Part shown: one piece after another, positions 7,610-16,796 of the stretch | Numbering within the stretch: position 1 is the first letter of the stretch | How the letters are laid out: every line of letters begins with the position of its first letter | Assembly: GCF_900102265.1 (NCBI RefSeq) | Contig: NZ_FNBH01000001.1 | Coordinates: forward strand, 992,001-1,056,000 | Length of the DNA: 64,000 nucleotides | Source: Epilithonimonas hungarica | GTDB taxonomy: Bacteria; Bacteroidota; Bacteroidia; Flavobacteriales; Weeksellaceae | Direction: 5' to 3' | The notes under the pieces: model-generated | The model's database searches: none | Seen by the model: only the letters and a program-made list of their open reading frames with translations | What the model was told of the DNA's origin: nothing | Position numbers and translations under genes: made by a program

Positions 7610-8593
7610 ATGAAGCAGAATATTTTCGACATACAAACCGAATCTGATTTCGAAACAGCTTGTTTGGAAACTTTTCGTTATCAATATGAAAATGTAGAAG
7701 TTTACAGAAAGTTTGTTGATTATTTAAATATCGATCCATCAAGCATAAAACAGGTATCTGAAGTGCCGTTTTTACCGATTGAGATTTTCAAAAATCATTT
7801 GGTTTTGGACAGTAATTTTTCTTCAGAACAATATTTCCAAAGTTCCGGAACCACACAAACGAATCGTTCCAAGCATTATATTGCCGATTTTTCGCTTTAT
7901 GAGGAGAGTATTTACAAAAGTTTTGAGCAATTTATTGGTAAACCGGAAGACTATATTTTTCTGGGATTATTGCCCAATTATTCTGAAAATCCACATTCGT
8001 CTCTGATTTATATGATTGATTATCTGATAAAGAGATCTGATAAACCAGAAAATGGATACTTTCTTTATAATCATCAGGAATTGTTTGATCTGCTTCAAAC
8101 TTTAATTGATAAAAAAGTAATTCTTTTCGGAGTTTCATTCGCATTGTTGGATTTTCTGGATTTCTGTGATCCAAATTCCCAAACGCTCCAATTCTCCAAC
8201 ACTCTTACTGTAATTGAAACAGGTGGAATGAAAGGAAGAAAAGAAGAAATGACAAAAGATGAGTTGCTGAAAATTTTTCAAAACGGATTCAAAACGGAAA
8301 AGATCTACTCAGAATATTCGATGACGGAGCTACTTTCCCAGGCATATTCTTTAGGAGAAAATACCTATAAAAGTCCAAATTGGATGAGAATCCTAATCAG
8401 AAATACCGAAGACCCATTTTCTTATGTTGAAGATGGGAGAACAGGTGCCATTAATATCATCGATCTGGCAAACAGGCATTCCTGCTCTTTTATTGCGACT
8501 CAGGATTTGGGAAGAATTGAAAATGATACATTCCAAGTTTTAGGAAGAATTGATCATTCCGATATCCGTGGTTGTAGTCTTTTGGTATCTTAA
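7610..8593 (+). CDS. LuxE/PaaK-family acyl-protein synthetase-like enzyme
   Basis: A 327-residue ANL-superfamily protein. FQSSGTTQTNRSKHY is the LuxE-type nucleotide-binding S-S-G-T-T loop, ETGGMKGRKEEM is a second conserved block, and YSEYSMTELLSQAY resembles the adenylate-forming YGMTE motif. LuxE-like proteins activate fatty acids as acyl-AMP and transfer them to a protein cysteine. No luxC or luxD neighbours are present, so it does not belong to a luminescence operon. I chose ATG 7610 over an upstream TTG. The substrate is unknown; a link to lipid metabolism is suggested only by the adjacent lpxH. Confidence 0.75.
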   Translation: MKQNIFDIQTESDFETACLETFRYQYENVEVYRKFVDYLNIDPSSIKQVSEVPFLPIEIFKNHLVLDSNFSSEQYFQSSGTTQTNRSKHYIADFSLYEESIYKSFEQFIGKPEDYIFLGLLPNYSENPHSSLIYMIDYLIKRSDKPENGYFLYNHQELFDLLQTLIDKKVILFGVSFALLDFLDFCDPNSQTLQFSNTLTVIETGGMKGRKEEMTKDELLKIFQNGFKTEKIYSEYSMTELLSQAYSLGENTYKSPNWMRILIRNTEDPFSYVEDGRTGAINIIDLANRHSCSFIATQDLGRIENDTFQVLGRIDHSDIRGCSLLVS

Positions 8594-8662
8594 ATTTGTA
8601 TTTTATTTATAATTAATTATATTTGAAAAAACACAAATTTAATTATCTAAGTATTCTATTAA

Positions 8663-9256
8663 ATGAGATTGTTATTTTTGGTTTTTCTGTTGTTTTTTTC
8701 TGTTTTCAAATCACAAAAATGTTATGATCTGAAGACGGTTCTGAAAGTGGAGCCAACCGAACTATACAAACCTCATTTACTAGCTGCGCAAAATTTCGGG
8801 GTCAATATCTTGGAAAGCACCAAAGCAGTTGACAAATACATAGCTAAAGGAAAATTCGTTAAAGTAAAAAAGAAGTCACGTGGTTATCGTTTACAGACTT
8901 TGGAATACAGTCGGCCTTATTTGGTGAAAAAAGCAAGAACGACACTGGAAAATATGGGAAATAAATTTGCAACCGAGACCAAGAGTTTCTTTGTGGTGTC
9001 ATCTGTCACAAGAACTTTGGAAGACCAATGCCGATTAAGAAAAGTCAATTCCAATGCATCATTAGGGATAAGTTCTCATAATTATGGAGCTGCTTTTGAC
9101 ATCTCATATGTTAGATTTGATCATAAACTGAAGGTCAATACAAAACTTGAAAAAGAGCTGGAGAAAATTCTTGAATATTACAAAAATCTTGGACGCATAT
9201 TTTACGTCAAAGAAAAGCAGCAAAGCTGTTACCACGTCACAGTTCGGAAATATTAG
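8663..9256 (+). CDS. Secreted DUF5715/M15-like D-Ala-D-Ala carboxypeptidase family protein
   Basis: A 197-residue protein with an N-terminal signal peptide (MRLLFLVFLLFFSVFKSQ). The C-terminal half carries VSSVTRTLEDQ, SSHNYGAAFDIS and CYHVTV. Together these match the S-x-H-x-x-G-x-A-x-D zinc-site pattern and final His of the M15/VanY-like peptidases, seen in the DUF5715 group. It probably trims or cross-link-edits peptidoglycan peptides in the periplasm, but enzymatic activity is inferred from motif similarity only. Confidence 0.7.
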   Translation: MRLLFLVFLLFFSVFKSQKCYDLKTVLKVEPTELYKPHLLAAQNFGVNILESTKAVDKYIAKGKFVKVKKKSRGYRLQTLEYSRPYLVKKARTTLENMGNKFATETKSFFVVSSVTRTLEDQCRLRKVNSNASLGISSHNYGAAFDISYVRFDHKLKVNTKLEKELEKILEYYKNLGRIFYVKEKQQSCYHVTVRKY

Positions 9257-9268
9257 AACATATCAGGG

Positions 9269-9808
9269 ATGTTGAAAATAGAAGAGCTTGTTCACAATTT
9301 TGTTAATGCCAATTGTGATTTCGATAAGGAGATCGTTTTGACCAATTTTTTCCATTCCGATTGGGAAGCTGATATTCTTTTAATTAATGATCTAGGTTTT
9401 AGTCATGAGATCGAGATCAAATTATCCAAGTCCGATTTCAAAAATGATTTTAAGAAATTCTATACCAACCAAACAACTGGAGAGAAGTTTCTAAAGCATG
9501 ATAAGATCGGTTGTGGAGATTATATCTGTAATTCGTTCAGCTTTCTTTTACCGATGGGAATGATTAGTTATAATGATATTCCTGAACATTGCGGAATCAT
9601 AGAATTTTATCATAATGAAGATAATTGGGAAACAACTTTTTACAAGATCAGAGAACCTAAAACCATTCATGAAGATTCTTATTGGACGTTATGTGATAAA
9701 GAACTTTTTATACGGAATCTCGCTCGTAATCTCTTGATCAAAAAATTTGAATTGAAAGGAAAACAAGAGGAATTAATATTCAAAAATAATTTCAGTCCTA
9801 AAAAATGA
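9269..9808 (+). CDS. Putative PD-(D/E)XK-fold protein (nuclease-like), unknown role
   Basis: A 179-residue cytosolic protein of no family I can name with confidence. The segment at about residues 30-70 reads WEADILLIN, then HEIEIKLSKSDFKNDFKKF, a short loop and KHDKIG. An acidic residue after a strand, then E-x-E/D-x-K on the next strand and a basic helix, is the arrangement of PD-(D/E)XK nuclease cores and resembles small restriction-like phage or MmcB-type proteins. A distal GCGDYICN segment supplies cysteines. It is the last gene of the run and ends in a hairpin terminator. Confidence 0.45.
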   Translation: MLKIEELVHNFVNANCDFDKEIVLTNFFHSDWEADILLINDLGFSHEIEIKLSKSDFKNDFKKFYTNQTTGEKFLKHDKIGCGDYICNSFSFLLPMGMISYNDIPEHCGIIEFYHNEDNWETTFYKIREPKTIHEDSYWTLCDKELFIRNLARNLLIKKFELKGKQEELIFKNNFSPKK

Positions 9809-9840
9809 AAACCCCGAAATTTATTTTCGAGGTTTTATAT
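9808..9840. terminator. Bidirectional intrinsic terminator
   Basis: Arms at 9808-9819 and 9825-9836 (one C/A mismatch) overlap the stop codon of the preceding gene, with A and T tracts on both sides. It lies between convergent genes (nuclease-like plus, aquaporin minus). Confidence 0.75.
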
Positions 9841-9858
9841 TATAGATTTAATTTGTTT

Positions 9859-10581
9859 TTATGCTACTTCAACATCATTTTTTTGTAATAAGAATTTGTA
9901 GATCAAACCACCGGTGATTCCACCTAAAATTGGAGCTACCCAAAATAGCCAAACTTGTGACAAAGCAAAACTTCCTGCAAAAATAGCCTGAGAAAGAGAT
10001 CTCGCTGGATTTACAGAGGTATTAGTGATTGGAATAGAGATCAAGTGGATCAAAGTTAAACCCAGACCAATGGCAATTCCTGCAAATTTTCCATTGGCAA
10101 ATTTATCTGTTGCTCCTAATATGATTATCAAAAAGAAAGTGGTCAAAAGGAATTCTGTCAAAAACGCAGCTCCCAAAGAATAACTTTTTCCAAAATATAC
10201 TGCTTCTCCATAAAAATTAGAGGCAAAAGCACCTGCACTTCCGTCACCAGAACCTCCGTTGATAAAACTTAAAGCTGCTGCTGCTGCAATAGCGCCAACA
10301 CATTGTGCCACAATATAAGGAAGTAGATCTTTTCCTGGAAATCTGCCACCGGCCAAAAGACCAAAAGATACAGCCGGATTAAAATGCCCACCCGAAATAT
10401 GTCCTACAGCATATGCCATGGTAAGAACCGTAAGTCCGAATGCCAAAGCGACACCTAACAAAAGGATTCCCAATTGTCCATTGGACGCTGGAGCAATCTG
10501 TGAAGCAAAGATCGCACTTCCGCAACCTCCGAAAACCAACCAAAATGTGCCGAAAAATTCAGCAAATAGTTTTTTAATCAT
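9859..10581 (-). CDS. aqpZ: Aquaporin Z-type water channel
   Basis: A 240-residue MIP-family channel with six hydrophobic helices and the two half-helix NPA motifs intact, HFNPAVSFG (about residue 66) and SVNPARSL (about residue 190). The His in [12 protein letters not shown] and the Arg after the second NPA fit a narrow, water-selective filter rather than an aquaglyceroporin. It is in the inner membrane and mediates osmotic water flow. It is monocistronic, preceded by an exact TAnnTTTG box. Confidence 0.93.
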   Translation of the reverse strand: MIKKLFAEFFGTFWLVFGGCGSAIFASQIAPASNGQLGILLLGVALAFGLTVLTMAYAVGHISGGHFNPAVSFGLLAGGRFPGKDLLPYIVAQCVGAIAAAAALSFINGGSGDGSAGAFASNFYGEAVYFGKSYSLGAAFLTEFLLTTFFLIIILGATDKFANGKFAGIAIGLGLTLIHLISIPITNTSVNPARSLSQAIFAGSFALSQVWLFWVAPILGGITGGLIYKFLLQKNDVEVA

Positions 10582-10604
10582 AATGTTTTTTTTAATTGTT
10601 ATAT

Positions 10605-10612
10605 CAAATATA
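10605..10612 (-). promoter_or_regulatory. TAnnTTTG -7 box for aqpZ
   Basis: TATATTTG on the minus strand, 23 nt upstream of the aqpZ ATG. No TTG at -33 spacing. Confidence 0.5.
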
Positions 10613-10661
10613 ATATTTTAATTCTATTGTAATGATTTTTTTAATAAAATATGTTTTGGTT

Positions 10662-10669
10662 TAACTTTG
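10662..10669 (+). promoter_or_regulatory. TAnnTTTG -7 box for the LLM oxidoreductase gene
   Basis: TAACTTTG, 24 nt upstream of the ATG at 10694; the -33 region is a T tract rather than TTG. Confidence 0.5.
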
Positions 10670-10693
10670 TATGACTTAATAAAGTAAAAATAT

Positions 10694-11686
10694 ATGGCTT
10701 TAAAATATTCAATTCTGGATCTGGCAACTATTGTTAAAGGAGATGATATAAATAAAACGTTTCAAAAATCCGTTCAGTCTGCACAATTGGCTGAAAAACT
10801 TGGGTTTACAAGATATTGGTTCTCCGAACATCACAACTTTCCGAATGTCGCAAGTGCTTCAACTTCGATCTTAATTGGGCACATTGCATCACAAACGAAA
10901 ACTCTGAGAGTCGGATCGGGTGGAATAATGCTTCCGAACCATTCAACTTTATCAGTTGCAGAACAGTTTGGGACATTGGATGGATTATTCCCCGGAAGAA
11001 TAGATCTTGGATTGGGAAGAGCGCCAGGAACTGACATGTTGACGGCTACGGCTTTGCGGGGAAATAACTTCAATCCCAATTACAATTTTGAATTTCATAT
11101 CAAGGAACTTCAAAAATACATGTCCAAAGAAAATTCTGGATCCAAAGTAAGAGCGATTCCAGGAGAAGGGGCCGATGTTCCATTTTATATCTTGGGAAGT
11201 TCCACTGATTCTGCTTTTTTGGCAGCTAAATTAGGATTGCCTTATGCGTTTGCAGCACATTTTGCACCGTCACAATTAGAGGTTGCTTTGGAAATTTACA
11301 GAGAACATTTTCAACCTTCAGAATTTTTGGACAAGCCTTATGTGATGGTTTGCATCAATATTATCGGTGCGGATTCTGTGGATGAAGCTCATTATTTATC
11401 AACATCGCATTTTCAGGCCTTTGTTAATATTTTGACAGACCAAAGACAACCACTCTTACCACCGGAAGAAACAGAACTGGCTGATATTTCTGATGAGGTT
11501 GCACTTCATCTCAATAGAATGGCCGCCAAAACTTTTGTAGGAAATAAGGAAACTTTGAGAGAGAAATTAAGCAAATTTGTAAAAGATCACAGACCAGATG
11601 AGATCATAGTTTCCGGTAATATTTATGACTTTGATAAGAAATCGAAATCCTACGAGATTGCTTCGGAAGTTATCAAATCACTATAA
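10694..11686 (+). CDS. LLM-class (luciferase-like) flavin-dependent oxidoreductase
   Basis: A 330-residue TIM-barrel flavoprotein. Typical blocks are the SILDLATI N-terminal strand, RYWFSEHHNFPNVASASTSIL, RVGSGGIMLPNHSTLSVAEQFGTLDGLFPGRIDLGLGRAPG and the C-terminal VGNKETLREKL. This is the subgroup annotated as MsnO8-like or YhbW-like LLM oxidoreductase, using FMNH2 supplied by a separate reductase. The substrate cannot be predicted. It is a single gene with its own -7 box and a strong terminator, so the context gives no pathway. Confidence 0.85.
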   Translation: MALKYSILDLATIVKGDDINKTFQKSVQSAQLAEKLGFTRYWFSEHHNFPNVASASTSILIGHIASQTKTLRVGSGGIMLPNHSTLSVAEQFGTLDGLFPGRIDLGLGRAPGTDMLTATALRGNNFNPNYNFEFHIKELQKYMSKENSGSKVRAIPGEGADVPFYILGSSTDSAFLAAKLGLPYAFAAHFAPSQLEVALEIYREHFQPSEFLDKPYVMVCINIIGADSVDEAHYLSTSHFQAFVNILTDQRQPLLPPEETELADISDEVALHLNRMAAKTFVGNKETLREKLSKFVKDHRPDEIIVSGNIYDFDKKSKSYEIASEVIKSL

Positions 11687-11689
11687 TTA

Positions 11690-11721
11690 AAAAGCACAAA
11701 CCTAAGTTTGTGCTTTTGCTT
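11690..11721. terminator. Strong bidirectional intrinsic terminator
   Basis: A perfect 12-bp stem (11690-11701 with 11706-11717) and a CTAA loop, flanked by A and T tracts. It separates the convergent LLM oxidoreductase and CocE/NonD hydrolase genes. Confidence 0.85.
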
Positions 11722-13575
11722 TTATTTCAAAACATCAATTTCAATTGAGCTGCTATTGAATACTTTTATATGGGCTTTTGTATAATCTTCCTTTGTTGCT
11801 TTATAAGGATTTTCAAGGAATTTCTGAGGGTTGATTGCCATCAATGGAAACCATGTGCTTTGAAGCTGGATCTGGATCTTATGTCCTTTTTTGAATGTAT
11901 GTAAAACATCTTGTAATTTCACATTCACGATTTCTTCTTTGTTAGGGGACAAAGCTTCTGGTTTTTCAAAACTATTACGGAACCTGGCAGGCATTATTTC
12001 GCTCCTTACCATTTGATGGTAGTTTCCATAAACTACATTTGGTTTGTTTGGATCTGCTTTTTCATCTGCAGGATAGACATCAATCAATTTCACAACAAAA
12101 TCGACGTCGGTAGAAGTAGAAGCTATTTTTAATTTGGTTAAAATTTCTCCAGCGAAAGTAACATCATTATCCAGAACATCAGTTGTAAAAGCCAATACGT
12201 CTGGTCTGTAGCTTGCGAATCGCTGGTCTTCACTCATATAATTTCTTGGGGTGAAACCATTCATGTCTTTGTAATTCTCACTACTTAAAACCGGTTTGTT
12301 TGGGTCGGAAGTATATTCTGAAAAAGCAACCTGATTTAAGATGTTTTTGGCTAAAGCTCCCGAGTTATCAAGATAAAATGATACTTTCTGAGTCTGTTTC
12401 GGAGGCCAATTTTCGAATTGTTCCCATTGTTTTTTGCCTGTGTCGAACATATAAGCTTCAGGAAGTTTTGCTGCAGTTTTGGAGTCTTCTTTCAGATAAT
12501 GATGGAAGAAAGGTTGCTCAATATTTTTCTGGTAAAATGTAGCAATGCTGTCTCCGAAATAGATATCATTATGAAAGTGTTTCCCATATTCTACATTCCA
12601 ACCACCATGGGAAAAAGGTCCCATTACGATGGTATTCTTAGCTTTCGGGTTAGACTTTTCTATGGTTTTGTAGATTTCCAGAGGGCCTCGCAGATCTTCT
12701 GCGTCATACCAGCCACCGACGGTCATCACCGCATGATTGATATTTTTAAGATGAGGTAAAAGATCTCTTTTTTGCCAGAATTCATCATAGTTTGGATGTT
12801 CAACAACTTCCTGCATAAAGAAGTTGTCTTTGTAATACTTGTCAACACCATCTTTCAGTGTTCCCATATTTTTATAAAAAAGATAACCATCATCAGAAGT
12901 TGGCTTTATCATTTTATCTGCGAACCAAGATTCTTTTTCAGGCTTAGTTTTATTAACGCCAAATACTGGGAAGGTCTTAAAATAGCTCATCAGAAAAGCA
13001 CCATTATGATGAAAATCGTCATACCAGAAATCTGAGATTGGTGCCTGAGGTGAAGATGCAACCAAAGCCGGATGATTAGCCAAAGTCCCAACAGCTGTAT
13101 AAAATCCGGGATAAGAAGTTCCGTATTGCCCAACTTTTCCGTTGTTGTATTGTACATTTTTCACCAACCAGTCAACAGTATCATAAGTATCGGTGCTTTC
13201 GTCAACATCTTTCTTTGTTTTATGGTCAACTTGTGGTGTCATATTCGTGAAAGTGCCTTCGCTCATATATCTTCCGCGAACGTCCTGAAATACGAAAATA
13301 TATTTTTCTTTTTCGATAAAAGGATTGGGGCTTAATTTTTTTCTGAAATTAGTTTCTCCATAAGGTGCAATACTGTAACAAGTTCTGTTCATAATGACCG
13401 GATACTTGTTGCTTTTTGAAATATCTTTAGGAATGTAGATGATAGTGAACAATTTTGTTCCGTCTCGCATTGGGATATAAACTTCTTTTTTTGTGAAATT
13501 TTCTTCGACTGGATTGATCTGGGCAAAACTAAAACTAACTGTCACAAAACAGAAAAACATTAATAATCTCTTCAT
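11722..13575 (-). CDS. Secreted CocE/NonD-family hydrolase (X-Pro dipeptidyl-peptidase S15-like)
   Basis: About 617 residues with a signal peptide (MKRLLMFFCFVTVSFSFAQ). The alpha/beta-hydrolase domain has the nucleophile elbow GQYGTSYPGFY, an acid region GGWYDAEDLRGPLE and the His in GPFSHGGW. A C-terminal jelly-roll of the S15/CocE type follows (QIQLQSTWFPLMAINPQKF). The family includes glutaryl-7-ACA acylases, cocaine esterase and X-Pro peptidases; the substrate here is unknown. I start at 13575, where the signal peptide begins. The open frame extends 48 codons upstream through AT-rich DNA but lacks secretory character. Confidence 0.85.
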   Translation of the reverse strand: MKRLLMFFCFVTVSFSFAQINPVEENFTKKEVYIPMRDGTKLFTIIYIPKDISKSNKYPVIMNRTCYSIAPYGETNFRKKLSPNPFIEKEKYIFVFQDVRGRYMSEGTFTNMTPQVDHKTKKDVDESTDTYDTVDWLVKNVQYNNGKVGQYGTSYPGFYTAVGTLANHPALVASSPQAPISDFWYDDFHHNGAFLMSYFKTFPVFGVNKTKPEKESWFADKMIKPTSDDGYLFYKNMGTLKDGVDKYYKDNFFMQEVVEHPNYDEFWQKRDLLPHLKNINHAVMTVGGWYDAEDLRGPLEIYKTIEKSNPKAKNTIVMGPFSHGGWNVEYGKHFHNDIYFGDSIATFYQKNIEQPFFHHYLKEDSKTAAKLPEAYMFDTGKKQWEQFENWPPKQTQKVSFYLDNSGALAKNILNQVAFSEYTSDPNKPVLSSENYKDMNGFTPRNYMSEDQRFASYRPDVLAFTTDVLDNDVTFAGEILTKLKIASTSTDVDFVVKLIDVYPADEKADPNKPNVVYGNYHQMVRSEIMPARFRNSFEKPEALSPNKEEIVNVKLQDVLHTFKKGHKIQIQLQSTWFPLMAINPQKFLENPYKATKEDYTKAHIKVFNSSSIEIDVLK

Positions 13576-13678
13576 TGATAATATATTTTGAATAAAATTA
13601 AGTTTTTTGAAGGAATTGGCAGTGAAAATTAAACAAAAGTTTATTATTAAAGTGAAGGTTTGTTTTGTACTGAAATGT

Positions 13679-13758
13679 GCGCCCCGACCTGAGTGGAGCT
13701 CTTTTTCTTTTTTGAGCAAAAAGAAAAAAGCGGGAACGGAGGGCGGATAAAGGCGCCC
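13679..13758. repeat. Dispersed intergenic palindromic repeat, copy A
   Basis: GC-rich shoulders flank a CTTTTTCTTTTTT / AAAAAGAAAAAAG inverted core. Nearly the same element occurs in opposite orientation at 48903-48990, and a diverged relative is found at about 42140-42240. Confidence 0.7.
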
Positions 13759-13770
13759 AAATCATTCATA

Positions 13771-13801
13771 AAAAAAACCTGACTCAGGCCGAATCAGGTT
13801 T
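13771..13801 (-). terminator. Terminator of the nuo operon
   Basis: Arms 13775-13782 and 13794-13801 (8 bp, 11-nt loop) are followed on the minus strand by a run of seven T. It lies about 20 nt after the nuoN stop codon. Confidence 0.75.
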
Positions 13802-13822
13802 ATATTTTGTTGTGTTAAATTT

Positions 13823-15205
13823 CTATAATCCGAAAATTTTAGCAAAAATATCAGGAACAATTCCCATAGAGACCAAAGCTAAAATGATGACCACAGAAAC
13901 GATATTGTAAGTGATACTAGCTCTTTCCGTATTGTGAAAGTTGTCTTCTTTGTAGAAGAACATTGCGATAATCAGCCTTAGATAATAAGCGATACTCAAG
14001 GCTGAACCAAGAACGGCAATCAGAACCAGGAATTCATAATGTCCAGCAACTGCCTGATTGAAGATTCCTAATTTCCCGATGAAACCGGCTGTCAAAGGAA
14101 TTCCAGCCATTGATAGCATAGAGACCGTAGAAACCACCGCTAATAAAGGTTCTCTTTTTCCAAGACCGTTAAACGCTGCAAACGATGTTTCTTTTTTGAT
14201 TTTCTCCACCCAGATCAAGCTGATGAAAACTCCAACTGTTGCCAAAGAATATGCAAATAAATAGTATCCTAAGATATAGGTCGAGAAGTTATTGATTCCA
14301 AAGAATATCAATGAAATATATCCTGCGTGTGAAACAGAAGAGTAGGCGAGCATTCTTTTCGCATTGGTCTGAACCAATCCCATTACGTTTGCCAAAAGCA
14401 AAGTCAGGATGATGAAAACACCTAATATATTGATCCAGTCTCCTGCAATTCCTCCGAAAGCAATCGTCATTAATTTGAACAAGGCGAAGAATCCGGAGAT
14501 CTTTACGACAGATGCCATAAAAGCAGTGATCAATGAAGGAGAACCTTGATAAACATCAGGACTCCACATATGGAATGGTGCCAACGATACTTTGAATGCC
14601 AATGCGGACAACATCAGGATAGCTCCCATTATCAGCATTAAGTTCTTAGGATTGTTGTAAGCAAAATCATGAATTGCATAAAGGTCAAAACTTCCAGCAC
14701 TTCCATAAACCAAAGCGACTCCAAACAAAAGAAATCCGGTTGCGAATGCTCCCATCAAGAAATACTTCATAGAAGCTTCTGTAGAACGAAGGTCAGTTTT
14801 ATTAGCTCCAGCCATTACATATAAAGGAATTGACAAAATTTCTATCCCGATGAATAATGTTACCAAGTTTTGGAATCCAAATAATACGATTCCTCCACAA
14901 AGTGCAAACAACATCAATGCATATAATTCTGACTGATGACTTCTGTGATTACTGAATGCAAATCCTCCCAAAAAGAATAGAAGAGTAGTGACAACGATTG
15001 ATACTTTTGTGAACAGAGCCGCATTGTAACTGTAGTCATACATCGATTTGTACTGAGCAAAAAACTCACATTCCGGAAGAAAACTAATTCCCAGACCAAC
15101 AATCAATCCTAAGATTCCGATGTATCTTGCATATTTGCCTTTCTCGAAAACACCGGAAAATAATACCAGAATTGCCGTAAGGAATAAAACTATTAAAACA
15201 CTCAT
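13823..15205 (-). CDS. nuoN: NADH-quinone oxidoreductase subunit N
   Basis: A 460-residue polytopic antiporter-like subunit of complex I with about 14 hydrophobic helices. Conserved motifs include LFIGIEILSIPLYVMAG, the LAFKVSLAPFHMWSPDVYQGSP block carrying the transmembrane lysine, and KRMLAYSSVSHAGYI. It forms part of the proton-pumping arm in the inner membrane. It is the last gene of nuoA-N and is followed by a hairpin terminator. Length is close to the usual 450-490. Confidence 0.95.
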   Translation of the reverse strand: MSVLIVLFLTAILVLFSGVFEKGKYARYIGILGLIVGLGISFLPECEFFAQYKSMYDYSYNAALFTKVSIVVTTLLFFLGGFAFSNHRSHQSELYALMLFALCGGIVLFGFQNLVTLFIGIEILSIPLYVMAGANKTDLRSTEASMKYFLMGAFATGFLLFGVALVYGSAGSFDLYAIHDFAYNNPKNLMLIMGAILMLSALAFKVSLAPFHMWSPDVYQGSPSLITAFMASVVKISGFFALFKLMTIAFGGIAGDWINILGVFIILTLLLANVMGLVQTNAKRMLAYSSVSHAGYISLIFFGINNFSTYILGYYLFAYSLATVGVFISLIWVEKIKKETSFAAFNGLGKREPLLAVVSTVSMLSMAGIPLTAGFIGKLGIFNQAVAGHYEFLVLIAVLGSALSIAYYLRLIIAMFFYKEDNFHNTERASITYNIVSVVIILALVSMGIVPDIFAKIFGL

Positions 15206-15300
15206 TTCTTTATTTATTTCGTCGGAAACCGGAAGCCGATGTCCGTTTTGAATTTTATTTAATATTTCTTTTTATCTGAAAACTGATTTCAAATTTGATT

Positions 15301-16794
15301 CTAATTCAGCATAGAAGCATAGATGAATCGTACAGAACTTGTTACCATTTCTATAACGGGTTGTGGATACACACCTAAAACAATTACAAAAACTGCTAAG
15401 CTTGCCAATACTGTGAACTCCACAGAACTGATATCTTTGGTTGTCGCCAAAACAGCGTCGTCTCCTTTCCCAAACATTGTTTTTCCGTAGAATCTCAACA
15501 TATAAGCTGCAGCAAGGATCAATGTCAAACCTGCTAAAACTGTCATGATTAGATTGTATGAGAAAATAGATTTCAATAAGATAAATTCTCCGATGAATCC
15601 ATTGGTCAAAGGAACTCCTGTTGCTCCAAGCAAGATGATCATAAACAAGATGGCGAATTTGGGAGCGACTTTTGCCAAACCTCCCATCTGACGGATATCC
15701 CTAGTCTTGAATCTTTTATAAAGAATATCTGCGCAGTAGAACAATCCTACAACGTTAATACCGTGTGCAAAACTTTGGATCATTGCACCTTGAGCACCTT
15801 CGAAGTCAAGTCCAACACGCATTGTTACAACAGCCGATGCAAATATTCCAGCAACTATTAGCCCAACGTGAGAAAGAGAAGAATAGGCGATCAATCGTTT
15901 GCTGTCATTGGAAATCAAAGCAATCAATGCTCCATAAATGATTCCGATTACAGAAAGAATGATAACGATTTCTCCTGAAATTCCGCCAATTGCTAAAGGT
16001 GTAATTGGTAACAGATATCTCATAACACCGTAAACGGCCATCTTCAACATAATTCCCGATAATAACATCGAACCTTGTGTTGGAGAATATGTATAAGTGT
16101 CTGGTTGCCAAGTGTGGAAAGGAAATACTGGTAATTTCACTGCGAATGCAAAGAAAATAAACCAGAATATTACCGTTTGCTCGTTTGTATTAAGTGTAGC
16201 ATTGTAAAGATCTGTCAAAGCAAATGATGCGGCGTGATTGTAAACGTAAATCAATCCAATCAACATAAACAAAGACCCTACGAATGTGTAAACGAAGAAC
16301 TTGGTTGTGAATTTGATTCTTTTATCTTCTTGTCCCCAGATTCCGGCAATCAACCAGATTGGAATCAATGTTACTTCCCAGAAAATATAGAATAGCAATC
16401 CGTCCAAAGATGTGAAAACACCTAACAATCCGAATTGCATCAATAAAATAAGTGCATAGAAAGAATTAGGATAACCTTTGCTCTCATTGTAAGAAGAAAG
16501 AATGATCAACGGAACCAAAATGTTCGTCAATAGAACCATCAGCATACTCATTCCATCGATCCCAAAATTAAGACTACTTTTTATATAGCTCGACCAAGGA
16601 TAGGTGATCTCATATTGCAATGGCGCATCTACTGTTGGATTGAAATCGAAATTTCCCAACATATAAAATGCGATGAACATCTCTGCAAGAGCAAAAGCCA
16701 ATGCGATATATTTACTGGAAGGATTCTTCCAGAAAAATAGTAAACCCGAACCTACGAGAGGTAAAAGTAATAATGTTAATAGTAAACAGGACAT
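15301..16794 (-). CDS. nuoM: NADH-quinone oxidoreductase subunit M
   Basis: A 497-residue Mrp-antiporter-like membrane subunit. Diagnostic motifs are FYIFWEVTLIPIWLIAGIWG with the conserved membrane Glu, FAVKLPVFPFHTWQPDTYTYSPT, and KRLIAYSSLSHVGLI. It contributes one proton channel of complex I. It lies 2 nt after nuoL and 95 nt before nuoN. Length matches the family norm of about 500. Confidence 0.95.
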   Translation of the reverse strand: MSCLLLTLLLLPLVGSGLLFFWKNPSSKYIALAFALAEMFIAFYMLGNFDFNPTVDAPLQYEITYPWSSYIKSSLNFGIDGMSMLMVLLTNILVPLIILSSYNESKGYPNSFYALILLMQFGLLGVFTSLDGLLFYIFWEVTLIPIWLIAGIWGQEDKRIKFTTKFFVYTFVGSLFMLIGLIYVYNHAASFALTDLYNATLNTNEQTVIFWFIFFAFAVKLPVFPFHTWQPDTYTYSPTQGSMLLSGIMLKMAVYGVMRYLLPITPLAIGGISGEIVIILSVIGIIYGALIALISNDSKRLIAYSSLSHVGLIVAGIFASAVVTMRVGLDFEGAQGAMIQSFAHGINVVGLFYCADILYKRFKTRDIRQMGGLAKVAPKFAILFMIILLGATGVPLTNGFIGEFILLKSIFSYNLIMTVLAGLTLILAAAYMLRFYGKTMFGKGDDAVLATTKDISSVEFTVLASLAVFVIVLGVYPQPVIEMVTSSVRFIYASMLN

Positions 16795-16796
16795 TA

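Noticed and set aside
13576-13719. 48-codon N-terminal extension of the CocE/NonD hydrolase
   Set aside because: The extension is upstream of a clear signal peptide and overlaps AT-rich intergenic DNA and the edge of repeat copy A.
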